Shown: positions 22,388 to 35,040, counted from the first letter of the stretch. The stretch is 64,000 nt of DNA from Mactromeris polynyma (GCA_032209605.1 JASFXZ010000014.1:6778912-6842911); one strand, 5' to 3'. Numbers and translations: made by a program. Notes: generated from the sequence alone by a model not told the origin.

Positions 22388-22979
22388 GATTGTTACGGGG
22401 GAGACAAGGAATGTTACGGGGGAGACAAGGGATGTTACGGGGGAGACAAGGGATGTTACGGGGGAGACAAGGAATGTTACGGGGGAGACAAGGGATGTTA
22501 CGGGGGAGACAATGGATGTTACGGGGGAGACATGGAATGTTACGGGGGAGACAAGGGATGTTACGGGGGAGACAAGGAATGTTACGGGGGAGACAAGGGA
22601 TGTTACGGGGGAGACAAGGGATGTTACGGGGGAGACAAGGAATGTTACGGGGGAGACAAGGGATGTTACGGGGGAGACAATGGATGTTACGGGGGAGACA
22701 TGGAATGTTACGGGGGAGACAAGGGATGTTACGGGGGAGACAAGGGATGTTACGGGGGAGACAAGGGATGTTACGGGGGAGACAAGGGATGTTACGGGGG
22801 AGACAAGGAATGTTACGGGGGAGACAAGGGATGTTACGGGGGAGACAATGGATGTTACGGGGGAGACATGGAATGTTACGGGGGAGACAATGGATGTTAC
22901 GGGGGAGACAAGGGATGTTACGGGGGAGACAATGGATGTTACGGGGGAGACATGGGATGTTACGGGGGAGACATTAGAC
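22388..22979. repeat. Minisatellite, 21-bp unit, about 28 copies, with higher-order repeats
   Basis: Unit TGTTACGGGGGAGACAAGGG A with variants at two sites (AAG/AAT/ATG and GGA/GAA). All three + frames stay open because 21 is a multiple of three and the unit has no stop. The order of variants repeats every eight units (168 bp), see findings. G5 runs recur every 21 bp on the + strand. No splice or start context supports translation. Confidence -1.
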
Positions 22980-25000
22980 TTTGGTGAGAAATGATGTCAA
23001 ATACTTCAAGAACACGTAAATAATAGAAGAAGTTTAAGCGTATATCTGAATATAGTTATACATGTAGTTTTTATCGATAAAACTGACCACATAATCACTT
23101 AAAGCAACGCAACTTATAAAAAGGTCACCTCCGAAACGGCTGCGTCCGCAACGTAACATTTATAAATGTTACGATAGTGACTGTAACGAAAGTGACATTT
23201 TTCCTTTTCCATGACATATGCGACATGCCATACATCCATAGTCCAAAAACACATGTCATATTTTAGAGAATGGTATCCATATGCATGTTTATGATAACAA
23301 TCACACTTTACAACATTTCATTAACTTCCTATGATACGTACGGTGGAGACTTTATGAAAATGTACGAAAGGTTCTTACCTGGAGAAATATTTGAAGGACA
23401 CCAAAACTGTGCGCTTTTTTAGACGAAGTTGTAGAATTTTTAGCAAAACACTGTTCAAAATTTACATGTTAATATTTTAGAAGTTGTTCTTTGAGGAAAA
23501 CTCATGTGTTTTTCTCATATAATTTACAATTGTAGACATTTTCATACTTTCATGTGACGAAGGGGACACTGTGATTTTGGCATATGCCTGACTCAAACAA
23601 TGCAATATTGTACAAAATGCTCATACCCTAGTAAAAACTATCATATTTTCATATTTATAAGGTTCATAATGTTTGTATCATTGAAAAAAAATCAAATTCA
23701 AGATGAAATGGTAATTTATTTTGAAATCCATGGGACATAAAATATAGTCCTACGTTTATGGTAGAATTACCCTATTATTCTTCTAATCTTAACCTTAACG
23801 CCGACCATCTTTTTTCATGATATTTCTTGTTAGTAGTATGTTATATTGTTTCAATGTAAGTAGTGTATCAAAAATACAAAAAGACCGCGAAACCGGAAAA
23901 AGAAAATATAGCAGAAACAGGGAAGCCTTAAGCGGAACTCCAGGTCACTGGATTGAACTATCAACCCGCCGAATATTGCCAAATAAATATGATAAAACGT
24001 TTAAACACTGCATGTAAATCGTATCAGTGGTATCAGTAAGACATATTTTACAACCAATTCACCAAAGATATTAACATGAAATTATTGCCACGTTGTAATA
24101 TTAATCAGTAGGCAAATATGTCATGAAGTCGGCAGCTATGAGCTATTGTTGTGGTGTAGAACAAACCGAGATAACAAGAGATAACATGTGTTTGATTAAT
24201 TTCACCAGTTGGCCAAGAACATAATAGACTAGATTGTAAAATAGGCAGATAACTTCCAATTCGTGGCAGTGGTTAGATTTATTATCAACAGTTGACAAAG
24301 GTCAGGGCGTACACGGTATAAACCGTCCAATTCCACGCAGCGGTTATCTTCCCTTGCAGTACAGCAATAACCCCGATAACTATAGGGTGAGATCACTGCT
24401 TAGGAGATTGATAAACCGTATAACATATTTCATCAAATTCAGATGACAAACTAAGGGTTAAATGTTTTAAACATCTTCAATAAAATTAAACTCAGTATGC
24501 TTTATTCAAACAAAGTCAACAACGACGATGAATACAAAAACATCATCGTCTACAGCAACAACAACAACGAATTACACAGCGATAACAACGTTAGCAGCAA
24601 CATTAGAGCTAAAAACAAGAAAAAACACTTTATACAGGAAAAGCAAAATCATCTGCAACAACATCAACCACGACTAGCACAACAACAGTAACAACGTGGT
24701 CATCAGTAGCAACGCCTACAGCAATAGAATTGACTCGCTATATATAATATTTATTTATTTATTTACATTATGCCAATGATGGACGGCTTACCTTAATGAA
24801 ATACTTTTAACGATATTTGTCAGATGTTATATAGCGAGTCATAAATCGTGCATGAATTCCAAACTGACCTTGTGAATATTATTCTATTTTAATTATTCTC
24901 GTTTAATATGACCGATGTTTGCTTAAATACTGGTGGCAATAATTACATGGAGACATGGAGATAAACACCGGTTGACCTACATTGCAATATTCCTTACAAC
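22980..25000. other. Intergenic region upstream of C1GALT1
   Basis: No gene recognised. It shares about 30 bp (CGCCGACCATCTTTTT..A.GATATT) with 2827-2860. A CAA-rich tract lies at 24517-24700 and a small inverted-repeat element at 24731-24841. The C1GALT1 promoter should lie near the right end but no clear element was seen. Confidence -1.
24731..24841. mobile_element. Candidate 111-bp MITE
   Basis: TGACTCGCTATATA at the left end is exactly inverted at the right end (TATATAGCGAGTCA). No coding. No convincing target-site duplication, so this is tentative. Confidence -1.
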
Positions 25001-25048
25001 CAGGCGTATTTGTATCAAAGTTTTCCCGGAGATAAAAGTGTTAACTTT

Positions 25049-28000
25049 ATGCCTAAACATGTGAAAAATATGTTGAAATATGCAATGAATTACAGACATG
25101 TGTCACGCAGAGGAGTCGCTGTTGTCTGTATTTTGATGGTTTTAATGTTCATGTCCGTAAGTACGTATATATATGTCGGACTAACAGTGACAAACGTTGT
25201 GGAAATTACCGAAGGTATGTTTGTTGCACAACTTTTTTGTAAAGAGCTTTAAATATCACATATGTGCAAACATGTAGTGACTTTCCAAGCCTTTTGGTGG
25301 GGAAACACCCTAGGGGCGCTTCTATCACTATTTTGGACTCATGCGGCCACTTGGGTCGAACCACCGACCGCCCGCATGCCACATGGAGAACTTCTTCACA
25401 TGCAGTTGTTTTCATCCCGGTCACATACCCGGTGAGGGGCAAGTGAATAGTTTGAAGCGTTCGACTATAACCACTCGGCCAAGGAAGTCTGCTTTTAGTT
25501 ATACATGTTTCTACTTTGTTATTTCAAGGTTTGTTACATTGTGCAATTTACATTTTCATGCACATTTCAGTTTGTCTCATCGTCTGCTGTCTGTTAAGGG
25601 TACTTTATTAGTCTGCTTATCCATGGTCTTTGTACGATTTCCAACATCTTCTTTAAGTGACGTCATTTCCAGAAAACGTCACATGTGACGTCACCATGTA
25701 CTGACAGTTAGCAATATGAAAATAAAGTGGCCATATGGAGTTAATATTGTTTCCTGCTTGCAAATAGTAACATCACATGTTGCTTTTCTTGAAAAGAAAT
25801 CACATTCAGAAGAGGTTGTAAATCCCACAGTAGCGCTCATATATATACACTTAACAAAAGATAATTTTCAGCGCAAAATACAGCCGATTGATTGAAATCA
25901 AGCCAATTACATATCACCGCACAGAAATGAAAACGTCATCTGTAAAATATTGAAAATAATATATGGGTCTTATTACGCGTCTGTGACGTCATTTGTTCGA
26001 TATCTGAACATGACCCTTGCTTTGACGTTAAGGGGATTCAATCGACTTGAGAACATTATCTTTCTTGTTCACCAGGGAAACAGCTTATAGTTACCAAAAC
26101 TGTCTACGCAGAGATCTAGATCGTTATTGCAATTTTAAATTGCTTTTGTGGTGTAAAAGATGTACGTTAAATATAAATTATATTGTATGTTAGATCTAAT
26201 ATTATAAAATAAAGTTGCTTATTTTTCATTCCATGCTACAGAACCTGAAATATCACCGGGGATAGATCTCTATTTGCGGAAAATGTCCGAAAATACAGTA
26301 TCCGAATCAGGTACACTTTTTTCATAATTATAGTTTCTTTAACATTCTGGGACAGATTCAAAATACTTAAAACGCTGCATTAGGTAAACAGCAATTCGAA
26401 GGATCATACTATTTCACACATAATTCTCATCTGCAATAAAGCATTGGGAAATGTTATTTATTCGTACAACAACAAAAGCAGCACTTATTAACAACAATAT
26501 GGCGACGATGGTTCCTTATTGAATATCCTAAACCATTGTAGGTTTACCAAGCATGTTAAGTGCTTGCTTTCATTATTTTGAAAGCTGATGCCGTAAAACA
26601 ACGATAAGTTAGGTCAATGGGTCAACCTTGACGTTCAATGCATATGATAAAACCTCCATTATCATTTGATACAATTTCCCCTTACATTGTGCTCTGTTCA
26701 TGCTATTTATCTTAAATATAACGTCCACGTGACATGTTCTTAAAGATAACACATTCTGATGATTTGACTGCACTCTCGTAAATAAACCTTGAATCGAATC
26801 CTTGTCATTGTTATGAGTTTAACATAATATTTCAATAGCATATTAGCTTCATTGCAGTCGCTCTATAGCAACACCCTTTGGTCGATGTAAATTTCGGCTG
26901 TTGTTTGGAGTTTTTTTCACTTTGAACAGAGGTTAAATTTGTAATATATTCTTATAACAGGAAAAGTATAAAGATGTTGGTGAGAGGTTGTTGCTCAAGA
27001 AAGGGCTTCGTTTTAGAGGTTTCACTGTATAAACAAATGTCACGTGATATATATTTTTACTCTAAACGAGTCTGCAATTCACGATGCCTACCACTGTGCT
27101 ATTAATACTTGTATACGTGTATTAGTGTAAATATTTTTTCTGTTTCCAGGGTATCTGACGAACGAAAATAAATCTAGAATTCTGTGCATAGTTTTAACTG
27201 TCAATGACACGTTGGAGACACGTGCACGCGTCGTCAATGCGACGTGGCTGAAACGGTGCAATATGCATTTCTTTGTATTAAATACTCATAAATATTCTTC
27301 TGATATAATTAATACACCATTTGAAGAGACACGCAGTAATATAGTGCACAAAGTACGCTATGCGTTGGGTTATATTTACGACAATCATATCGACGATTTT
27401 GATTGGATACTGAAAGCAGATGACGACACATACGTCATCGTAGAAAACTTAAGAAAGCTTTTAGAATCGAAAAACAGCAACCAACCGAACTACCTTGGTT
27501 TTCATTTCAATAAATTCGTGCCAAGCGGATATATGAGTGGTGGTGCTGGTTACGTCATCAGTCAATGTGCACTACGACGTTTAATTGAATTTGGAATCCA
27601 GCCTGGATTATGTCCGATCACACCTAATGCTGAAGATCCGGAGAATAGTGAAGATATCGAAATAGGACAATGTCTTCATGTTTCCGGTGTTTCGGTGATA
27701 AGCTCTTTGGACGAAGAAGGGAGAGAAACATTCCATCCATATCCGGTAGAGAGACACGCATTCGGATGGATACCCGAGTTCGTATATGATTGGGCTATGA
27801 ACCGACAACACACGGTAAGGGAAAGCTACATAAATACAAACACATGTTACTCTAATACGAATGCTGAACAAAATACTAGCAATAGTGTATGGGATACTCC
27901 TGTCTTTGCATGCAAGCATTTCTCTGGCCTAGGGTTGCCAGCTGTCTTGACTTGTTCTGTGCCCTTTTCCATCCATTAATCCCCCCACTGTTTGCCCGTT

Positions 28001-30176
28001 TTGATTCTCCTAGTTATTCCTAATGGTCGACCAGGCCATTCCTTAGGCATCTGTTCCATTACGTATGCACCCTTGAACTTCCTTATGTTTTATGGAATTT
28101 TGTTTTCCCGAAGGTCTGTGTGGGGAGGCACTGTATTGTGTATGTGACGTTCCCTTTAGCAACTTATTCTCTCTCTTTTCCTAAAGGAGTTAAATATGTC
28201 CTCTAGTACTAGTAAAACCAGAGAGCCAGCCCAGATAGCTCTGTTGGTATAGTGCTGGGCTGTCATCCCAGAGGTCCGGGTTCCCGGGCGGGGCAGGTCA
28301 TGTCCTTCTGTGACATTTGACTGCGATGGTTTGTCCTCCAGCTCTGATTCATGTGGGGAAGTTGTCCCAAGATTGTGGAAGCTGGTTGATCGTTAAGCCC
28401 AGATAAACGGGTTTGGTCAACTGACCGCCCAGTGAATATGTTGAAAATGGTGTTAAACTGAAAAAAACAAAGTGATACAGTTATATCACGTTCATTTATA
28501 TCTGTTGCTCCTCTTTTAATGAGTGTAAAGACATTGGGATTAATTTGGTTTGTCATATATGCAAAGGATGATACATATAACATACTGACTGTATCACATG
28601 GAAAACAAGTACATGTATTGTCATGTGATATATCACGGTACAAGTCCTCTGATGTGAAAAGTCAAGTTAAAAATCTATAGAAAGTATATTTTGTAGTATA
28701 AGTAAATCATGGATCATGGTTTTTATTCATTATTAAATCATGTAGTATTAGTAATAAATGTGAAATTAGAAAATCATGTTTTATAAGTGTGTCGTGTGAT
28801 ATTAGTAAATCATGTACATGTATTATAGTAAGTCTTGTAATATTAGAAAGACATGCAATATAAGTAAGTCATGTATTATTAGAAGGCCTAAGTCATGCAT
28901 TATTCGTAAGTCATGTAATATTAGGAAGTCGTGTATTATTAGAAAGTCGTGTAATATAAGTAAGTCATGTATTATTACTATGCCATAAGATATTAGGAAG
29001 TCATGTATTATTAGTAAGTCGTGTGATATATTGTATAAGTAAGTGATGTATTATTACTAAGCTATGTGATATTAGGAAGTCATGTATTATTACTTAGCCA
29101 TGTGATATTAGGAAGTGATGTATCATTACTTAGCCATGTGATATTAGGAAGTCATGTATCATTACTTAGCCATGTGATATTAGGAAGTCATGTATCATTA
29201 CTTAGCCATGTGATATTAGGAAGTCATGTATCATTACTTAGCCATGTGATATTAGGAAGTCATGTATCATTACTTAGCCATGTGATATTAGGAAGTCATG
29301 TATTATTACTTAGCCATGTGATATTAGGAAGTCATGTATCATTACTTAGCCATGTGATATTAGGAAGTCATGTATTATTACTTAGCCATGTGATATTAGG
29401 AAGTGATGTATCATTACTTAGCCATGTGATATTAGGAAGTGATGTATCATTACTTAGCCATGTGATATTAGGAAGTCATGTATCATTACTTAGCCATGTG
29501 ATATTAGGAAGTGATGTATCATTACTTAGCCATGTGATATTAGGAAGTCATGTATCATTACTTAGCCATGTGATATTAGGAAGTCATGTATCATTACTTA
29601 GCCATGTGATATTAGGAAGTCATGTATTATTACTAAGCTATGTGATATTAGGAAGTCATGTATTATTAGTAAGTCGTGTGATATATTGTATAAGTAAGTG
29701 ATGTATTATTACTAAGCTATGTGATATTAGGAAGTCATGTATCATTACTTAGCCATGTGATATTAGGAAGTCATGTATTATTACTAAGCTATGTGATATT
29801 AGGAAGTCATGTATTATTACTAAACCATGTGATATTAGGAAGTCATGTATTATTACTAAACCATGTGATATTAGGAAGTCATGTGATATTAGTAAGTCGT
29901 GTGATATTAGACAGGCGTGTGATATTAGAATGTCAAGTGATAAAGGTTGATGTGTTCCTTTTCTACTTGCAGGGTCCCGAATGTTGTAGCAAGTTTTCCG
30001 TCAGTTTTCACTACGTAAATCCACTATCCATGTTACTAATGGATCACCTATTGTACAGAATGTCAGTGCACGGACGAAGTACGGATGTACGGGATGATAA
30101 CACTCACCCAACCAATGTATCCAAGAATGGCAGTCTCTTACGCAGTGCTCTCCCTTTACTTAATATGAACAGATAA
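25049..30176 (+). CDS. C1GALT1: Core-1 beta-1,3-galactosyltransferase (T-synthase family), 4 exons, 367 aa
   Basis: Exons: 25049-25214, 26242-26310, 27150-27814, 29973-30176 (TAA). Phases agree and the CDS is 1104 nt. The start is the first in-frame ATG (MPKHVKNML). It gives a type II membrane protein: short basic cytosolic tail, one transmembrane helix at about residues 23-47, stem, then a GT31 catalytic domain. Visible motifs: WLKRC (111-115), the DxD-type metal/UDP-sugar motif DDD at 169-171 (KADDDTYV), GGAGYV (209-214), EDIEIGQCL (246-254) and CC..FSVSFHYV (304-315), the last typical of C1GALT1 and its relatives. Family role: transfers Gal from UDP-Gal to GalNAc-Ser/Thr in the Golgi, making core 1 O-glycans. 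Length is close to vertebrate C1GALT1. Molluscs have several paralogues, so one-to-one orthology is not shown. An acceptor-like CAG just before the start (about 25000) suggests an upstream 5'UTR exon. Introns carry a SINE, dispersed repeats and a 36-bp minisatellite. Confidence -1.
25265..25488 (-). mobile_element. tRNA-derived SINE-like element, C1GALT1 intron 1
   Basis: On the - strand, TTGGCCGAGTGGTTATAG (25467-25484) resembles a Ser/Leu-tRNA A box, and GGTTCGACCC (about 25353-25362) a B box. The boxes are further apart than in a tRNA gene, so this is a SINE or chimera rather than a tRNA. Boundaries are approximate. Confidence -1.
25631..25858. repeat. Second copy of the TGACGTCA-containing dispersed repeat
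   Basis: Matches 16601-16855 in the same orientation. TGACGTCA occurs at 25658-25665 and 25686-25693. It lies in C1GALT1 intron 1. Confidence -1.
28055..28190. repeat. Dispersed repeat, partner at 50766-50900
   Basis: ATTACGTATG.ACCCTTGA, TTTTCCCG.AGGTCTGT, GGGGAGGCACTGT and TGTGACGTTCCCT are shared with 50766-50900 over about 135 bp, same orientation. It lies in C1GALT1 intron 3. It may be part of a longer retroelement, but the family is unknown to me. Confidence -1.
28229..28471 (+). mobile_element. tRNA-derived SINE, C1GALT1 intron 3
   Basis: TAGCTCTGTTGGTATAGTG (28236-28254) fits an A box and GGTCCGGGTTCCC (28273-28285) a B box at near-tRNA spacing. A non-tRNA body follows, ending GTTAAACTGAAAAAAACAAA. 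This is the usual layout of a tRNA-headed SINE; a functional tRNA is excluded by mismatched arms. Confidence -1.
28640..29945. repeat. Minisatellite, 36-bp unit built from 18-bp half-units, C1GALT1 intron 3
   Basis: The regular core (about 29060-29900) repeats CATGTATCATTACTTAGC, CATGTGATATTAGGAAGT. The two 18-bp halves resemble each other, and the left flank (28640-29060) holds irregular 18-bp-like steps (AAGTCATGTATTATTAG), suggesting growth from 18 to 36 bp. The array stops about 28 bp before the exon 4 acceptor. Open frames across it are artefacts. Confidence -1.
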
Positions 30177-30331
30177 CTCTACCATCACAAACATTTTAAC
30201 ATTATACATACATGTATTCTGTTTCTTCGTGTTTTTTTAACTTTCCATTGTATTTATTGGATATTGTTCTGATTATAATTAAAAGAAATAAGGCTGATGT
30301 ATGTGGTTATATGGCAACGGGAAATTATAAG

Positions 30332-30337
30332 AATAAA
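30332..30337 (+). terminator. Possible AATAAA signal downstream of C1GALT1
   Basis: AATAAA lies 156 bp after the C1GALT1 stop. AATAAA-like strings are frequent in this AT-rich DNA, so this is only a candidate 3' end. Confidence -1.
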
Positions 30338-30344
30338 TAACGAC

Positions 30345-30483
30345 TGGTTGTGGTAGCTGACTTCAAATTCCTTGTATCTCACCACTGCTGGTTCGAATTC
30401 CAGCAGTGATGTAGAATTTGAAAGTGAGGAAGCCATACAGGTAGCTGGCTTACGGATGGTCGATGCTTCTACCTCGGTGTCTT
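30345..30483 (+). mobile_element. SINE fragment (family also at 36215-36440)
   Basis: GGTTCGAATTCC (about 30390) resembles a B box. The body AGGAAGCCAT.CAG.TAGCTGGCTTAC..GGTCG.TG.TTCTAC matches 36301-36350. The right side is cut by the MITE that begins at 30484. Confidence -1.
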
Positions 30484-30744
30484 CCTGGGACCGTATTCAC
30501 TAACATTTTAAGACTGAAACTCAGACTTAAACTTCTAAATTTGCAAAATTTGTATTTACTATTCTTTCGTTTTCATTAAATCTAAATGAACAAAAAAAAT
30601 TCTGAATAATTGTTATCACCCACTTCACACTTAAGCCAGCTCTTATTGAAATCTATAATATACTAGTAACCTGGGACCAAAAAGAAAATTTAAGATCTAC
30701 GTCTCAATTTCAGACTTAGGAATGTTAGTGAATACGGGCCCAGG
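30484..30744. mobile_element. 261-bp foldback MITE
   Basis: CCTGGGACCGTATTCACTAA and about 40 further bases are repeated in inverse orientation up to 30744 (TTAGTGAATACGGGCCCAGG). It directly abuts the SINE fragment, so it probably inserted into it. No coding. Confidence -1.
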
Positions 30745-31570
30745 AGTCATCTACCATCTATATAGCTTGTAAAGTCATCCCACGACCTTTGCTGTAACCT
30801 TTGCCTTAACAAAAACAAACGTCAAAATAGCTCTTTTGGAAAAAAAGGAAGGTTGAAAAACATAAGGGAGGTAATTCTGTATAAGACCAGTATCAATGAC
30901 ACACGAGTTATATGAGTTTATAACGACATCTTCCTGTATAGATCAAGACAGTCTTACTTATTCGTGTTATCAGGATGTCTCATTTAATCATTTATAGTTG
31001 TGATCCCTCTATGTTTGTTCGTATTAATCGGATTTAACGCAATATTTCAATAATTGTCTGTTATACACGATGGTCTGTTGACCGAAACTGTTTTCCTGAA
31101 ATATATTAACAAACAGTACTAACTCGTCCTTCCGCAAGCAGCGGACATCTTCCCCACATGAATCAGAGGTAGATCACATATATGAATGAATGATATTGTC
31201 AGTTATCTAATAGTTTTGATGGAGTTGTTTCTCTGTTGTTCGAGCGAAAGCTCAATGATCCTAGCAGGTCTACTGTTAGTAATGTTTGTGTATCAAATAA
31301 ATGATATAGGTCTGGGTGTGAAGAAGATATACTGTTCTAAATATATACAGGTCTGATCAATCAGAAATAAATAGTGGTAAATAAACATACTCAGTATAAA
31401 TGGTGTTTACGTAAGTAAAGACCAGAGTATACGATATAAAAGAAATGTACACTTTAGTTGAAGCACGGCAGAAGAATGCAAAGATATACTGGAAATTGTT
31501 AACGAGTTATACTGGTACAAAAGAAACAAATACATCACTGAATGATTTCGGCACAGCCGCACTAACATGG
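30745..31570. other. Intergenic stretch
   Basis: AT-rich, with no recognisable gene or repeat. Confidence -1.
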
Positions 31571-31740
31571 TTTTGCTATTTGCATATCAGTGTTGTGTAA
31601 ACTAATCAAAGCTTACGTTAACCATCAAGGCAATTTCTCTTCAACCGAACCACGTGTGTAACCTTGACGCGGATTAGTTAACCTTTCGATGAAGGATACG
31701 TTACCGTACCGAAATCTACTGAATTTCGGTGAATTTACCG
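31571..31740. repeat. Second copy of the dispersed repeat at 1932
   Basis: TTTGCTATTTGCATATCAGT and later CTTCAACCGAACCACGTG and ACGTTACC.TACCGAAATC match 1932-2060 in the same orientation. Confidence -1.
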
Positions 31741-31887
31741 AAATCTTTTTTGGATCTGGAATGACCACGATATTTCTTGTTGAACAATACTTTAAATATG
31801 TTAACAATCCTGATGATATGAAGAGTTAAATATCATCTTTTTTTAACTGAATCCATCGTTTACAGAGGACGAATTGTTTAAGTCTTG

Positions 31888-32051
31888 ACTTGAATGGTAA
31901 ACACGTTTGTTCTCCGTATATACTAATTTCATTTGATAACATTTTCGAAGTAGGTTATTTTCCAGAGACGTGGTCTAAAGGATTTGCTGCCCCATTACAC
32001 AAGAAAGGAAGTCTTAATGACGTAAATAATTATGGAGGTATTACCCTTGTA
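31888..32051 (+). pseudogene. Left fragment of an old + strand LINE reverse transcriptase
   Basis: It reads FEVGYFPETWSKGFAAPLHK and KGSLNDVNNYGGITL, the region just before the RT fingers/palm of LINE polymerases (consensus-like '..P..WS.G...P.HKKG....NYRGITL'). It is interrupted at 32051 by the - strand LINE; the continuation is at 35041. Confidence -1.
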
Positions 32052-35040
32052 ATAATAATAATAATAATAAATTCTTTATTTTCAGAAGGTTACATAGTTA
32101 AGGTTAACAATAAATTGTACATCTTTTTTTCAATATGGCCTTCTATTAACAATATAAACACGCACAAATAGACAAGAATTCACACACGCACACGCACACA
32201 CACACCTACACACACACAATCACGCACGCATTCACACACGCATACACAATACATTGTACATGTACATCATGTTTTAACATCAGGATGTAAATGAGACTAT
32301 TAAAAACTACAAAAGTTAAGATGATCTGAAAATAAAATTGAAATAAAACAACAACAATAACAGACACCTCACATAAGACACATACATACAATAATGAAAT
32401 ATTATTGATATCATTGTTTAAGCATTAAGTAATTCCTATAATTATTTTTAAATGTTTCTGTATCAGACAGACAACGTATATTTACAGGAATTGCATTCCA
32501 TACATCACGAGCATAAAAAGAGAATGTTTGTTTACCATAATTTGATTTAAAGGAAAAGGGTGCTATGTCATTGTTGGTGGTGGATCTTAATGAGTATGTA
32601 GAATTGTGGGTGAAAGAAATTATATCATGAAAGTAAGTCGGCATTTTATTATGTGAGAATTTATGCACTATAGTTGCTGATAGAAATTTGCATCTATTTT
32701 CAAATGATAGCCACCCTAATTCAATGAATAAGGGTCGTGATGGTGTTATTTGTGGTCTATGTAGAATAATTTTTGCTGCTTTTTTCTGTATTATGGATAT
32801 TTTATTGTTGTTTGCTACAAGCCCTCGACACCATATAGGACAACAATAGTCCATTGAAGATAATATGTAAGAATTGTAGAATAATTTCCTTGTGTTGGTG
32901 TTCAAGATATAGTTTATTCTTTTTAATAAATTTAACTTTGATTTGAGTTTGTGACATACGTGATCTATATGTGCATTCCAGCGAAGATTTTTATCAATGA
33001 TTACTCCAAGCATATTGTGGTTACTTACCTGTTCGAGAGTGATAGTATTTACATAAAGTGATAGCGAAGCATTTAGTACAGGTCTTTTAGCATTTGAAAT
33101 TATCATACATTTAGTTTTATTAGGATGAATGGACATGTTGTTCCGGAAACACCAATCAGAAACCATGTCCAAATCGCCCTGTAGGGACTGCTGTATTTCG
33201 ACAATGTTATAACCAGATAAGTGTAATGTTGAGTCATCTGCATAGAGATCGATGGTCGAATTTTGAAGATAAAATGGAATGTCATTGATATATATTAGGA
33301 AAAGGAGGGGGCCTAGAATAGATCCCTGTGGAACACCTGATTTGACCTCTTGAAAGGTAGACTTGTTGGATCCGATTTTTACACATTGCCTTCTATTTAT
33401 CAAATAAGACCGCATCAAAGATAACGAGTTTTCCGAGAAGTGGTACATTCGGAGCTTTTCAAGTAAAATTCTATGATCCACTAAATCAAAAGCTTTCCTA
33501 AGATCTAGAAATACAGATCCAATCAAACGTCCAGAGTCAATGTCTTTGAGCCACGAATCGACAAGCCTTATTAAAGAAGACTGGCAAGAATGATTTTGGC
33601 GAAATCCAGACTGATATTTATGAAGTAATTGGTGTTTGTCAAGAAAAGTTTTGAGGCTTTTGGCAATGTGTCTTTCAAATATTTTAGATATTGTTGGAAG
33701 AATAGATATAGGACGGTAATTGTTAAGATCATCTTTATCAGAGCCCTTGTGCAGTGGAATAATATATGCATCTTTTAATTGATCAGGAAATACACCACAA
33801 GCTATACTATTATTTATAATGGATGTAATAGGACCAATGATAGTATCACCACAAAGTTTAAGAATATTGGGACCGATATTATCCAGACCAGAAGCTTTAG
33901 AAATGTCTAATTTTCCTATTATTCTCCGAACATCATATGTAGTAATGAAGTCTATGTTTAAGAAGTCTGAATTGATTTTATTATTTAAGTATGTTTCAAA
34001 AGTGTGGTAATTGTCAGGATCAAATTTAGTCTTTTGAATGATGTCTGAAATGTTAGTGAAGTGTGTGTTGAATGCTTCAAGAATAGTGTTGGTATCATCA
34101 ATGTATTCGTTACCATGTTTGATTCTTTGTGGTACTGCAAGGAATGTATGAGATTTTGTGAGTGAATTTAAAGTATTCCAAAGAAATTTTGTTGATTTAT
34201 TTGCTATTATTGACTTATTGTAAAATTGTCGTTTGCTCTTACGAATGATGTGTGTGACATAATTTCGCTGCTTTTTATACTGGTCTATGTTATTTGCTTT
34301 TTTTAATGTATCACGAGTTCTAATTGCTGATCTTATTTCCCCTGTAAACCAACCTGGTAAATATTGTGATTTTATTCTTTTAGATTTCAGAGGTGCGTTT
34401 AAGTTGAGTGTTTCTTTTATAATGCTGAGTAAATGATTGAGAGCAGAGTTGGGATTGTTCAACGTTTCAGTTATGTCTAGGTTGGACATCAATAAATCAT
34501 TTTGGAATTTTGATGCCGAAAATGTTTTGAATTGTCTATATGAGATAGTAGTATGTGTATTCTTGTAGATTTTAGATTGAATACGACGCGTGAAACAAAC
34601 AGGAAAATGGTCACTGATACTGTAAGAAGAAACAAAAACCTCCGTGACCCTGTCACGTCGACTAGAATACAGGTGGTCAATAATTGTACTCGACGTTTTA
34701 GATGTTCTCGTGGGTTGCGTTACCAGCTGCGAAAGTCCATTCGACACAATAAAGGAGGACCATCTAGAATTACTAAAAGAATTTTTATCTGAAAGAAAGT
34801 TTATGTTAAAATCACCCATAATATGTTATATTTGTGAAGAGCACGTTATAGCGTTTGTGAACTGATTCTCATACGCTGATATCCAATCATGAGTAGAATC
34901 CGGGGGTCTGTAAACAAAGTTTAATAAGAAAGATTGAGTTTTTGGGAAAGTAACTTCAGCCCACACTGATTCTAATATAGGAATATTTAAGTCATGTCTG
35001 TGTTGAAAAGGTATCTTGTCTTTGTAAGTACTCAAATTGA
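32052..35040 (-). mobile_element. 5'-truncated CR1/L2/Jockey-like LINE, nearly intact RT frame
   Basis: On the - strand, 34819-32411 is an 802-codon frame with the end of an APE-type endonuclease (GDFNINF, SDHFPV), a reverse transcriptase (NYRPISILPTISKIFE, SGFRQNHSCQSSLIRL, FLDLRKAFDLVDH, GVPQGSILGPLLFLIYIND, catalytic LYADDSTLH) and a C-terminal domain. Upstream, in the same frame, 35032-34829 encodes more endonuclease (VWAEVTFPKTQSFLLNFVYR) but a TAA at 34826-34828 cuts it off. The first part of the endonuclease is missing. The 3'UTR (32410-32052) contains a CA-rich microsatellite at 32175-32255, AATAAA near the end and a (TTA)n tail, as in LINEs primed on microsatellite-like tails. The long open frame suggests a fairly recent insertion. 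The clade is not settled. Confidence -1.

Noticed and set aside
22328..22994. Three overlapping + frames of about 200 codons with CYGGDKG or VTGETRD repeats
   Set aside because: A 21-bp tandem unit without stops opens all three frames; no splice sites, start context or family support.
29066..30176. Long open frames with SHVILGSHVSLL repeats
   Set aside because: 36-bp minisatellite in the C1GALT1 intron; only the last part (29973-30176) is a real exon, in a defined phase.
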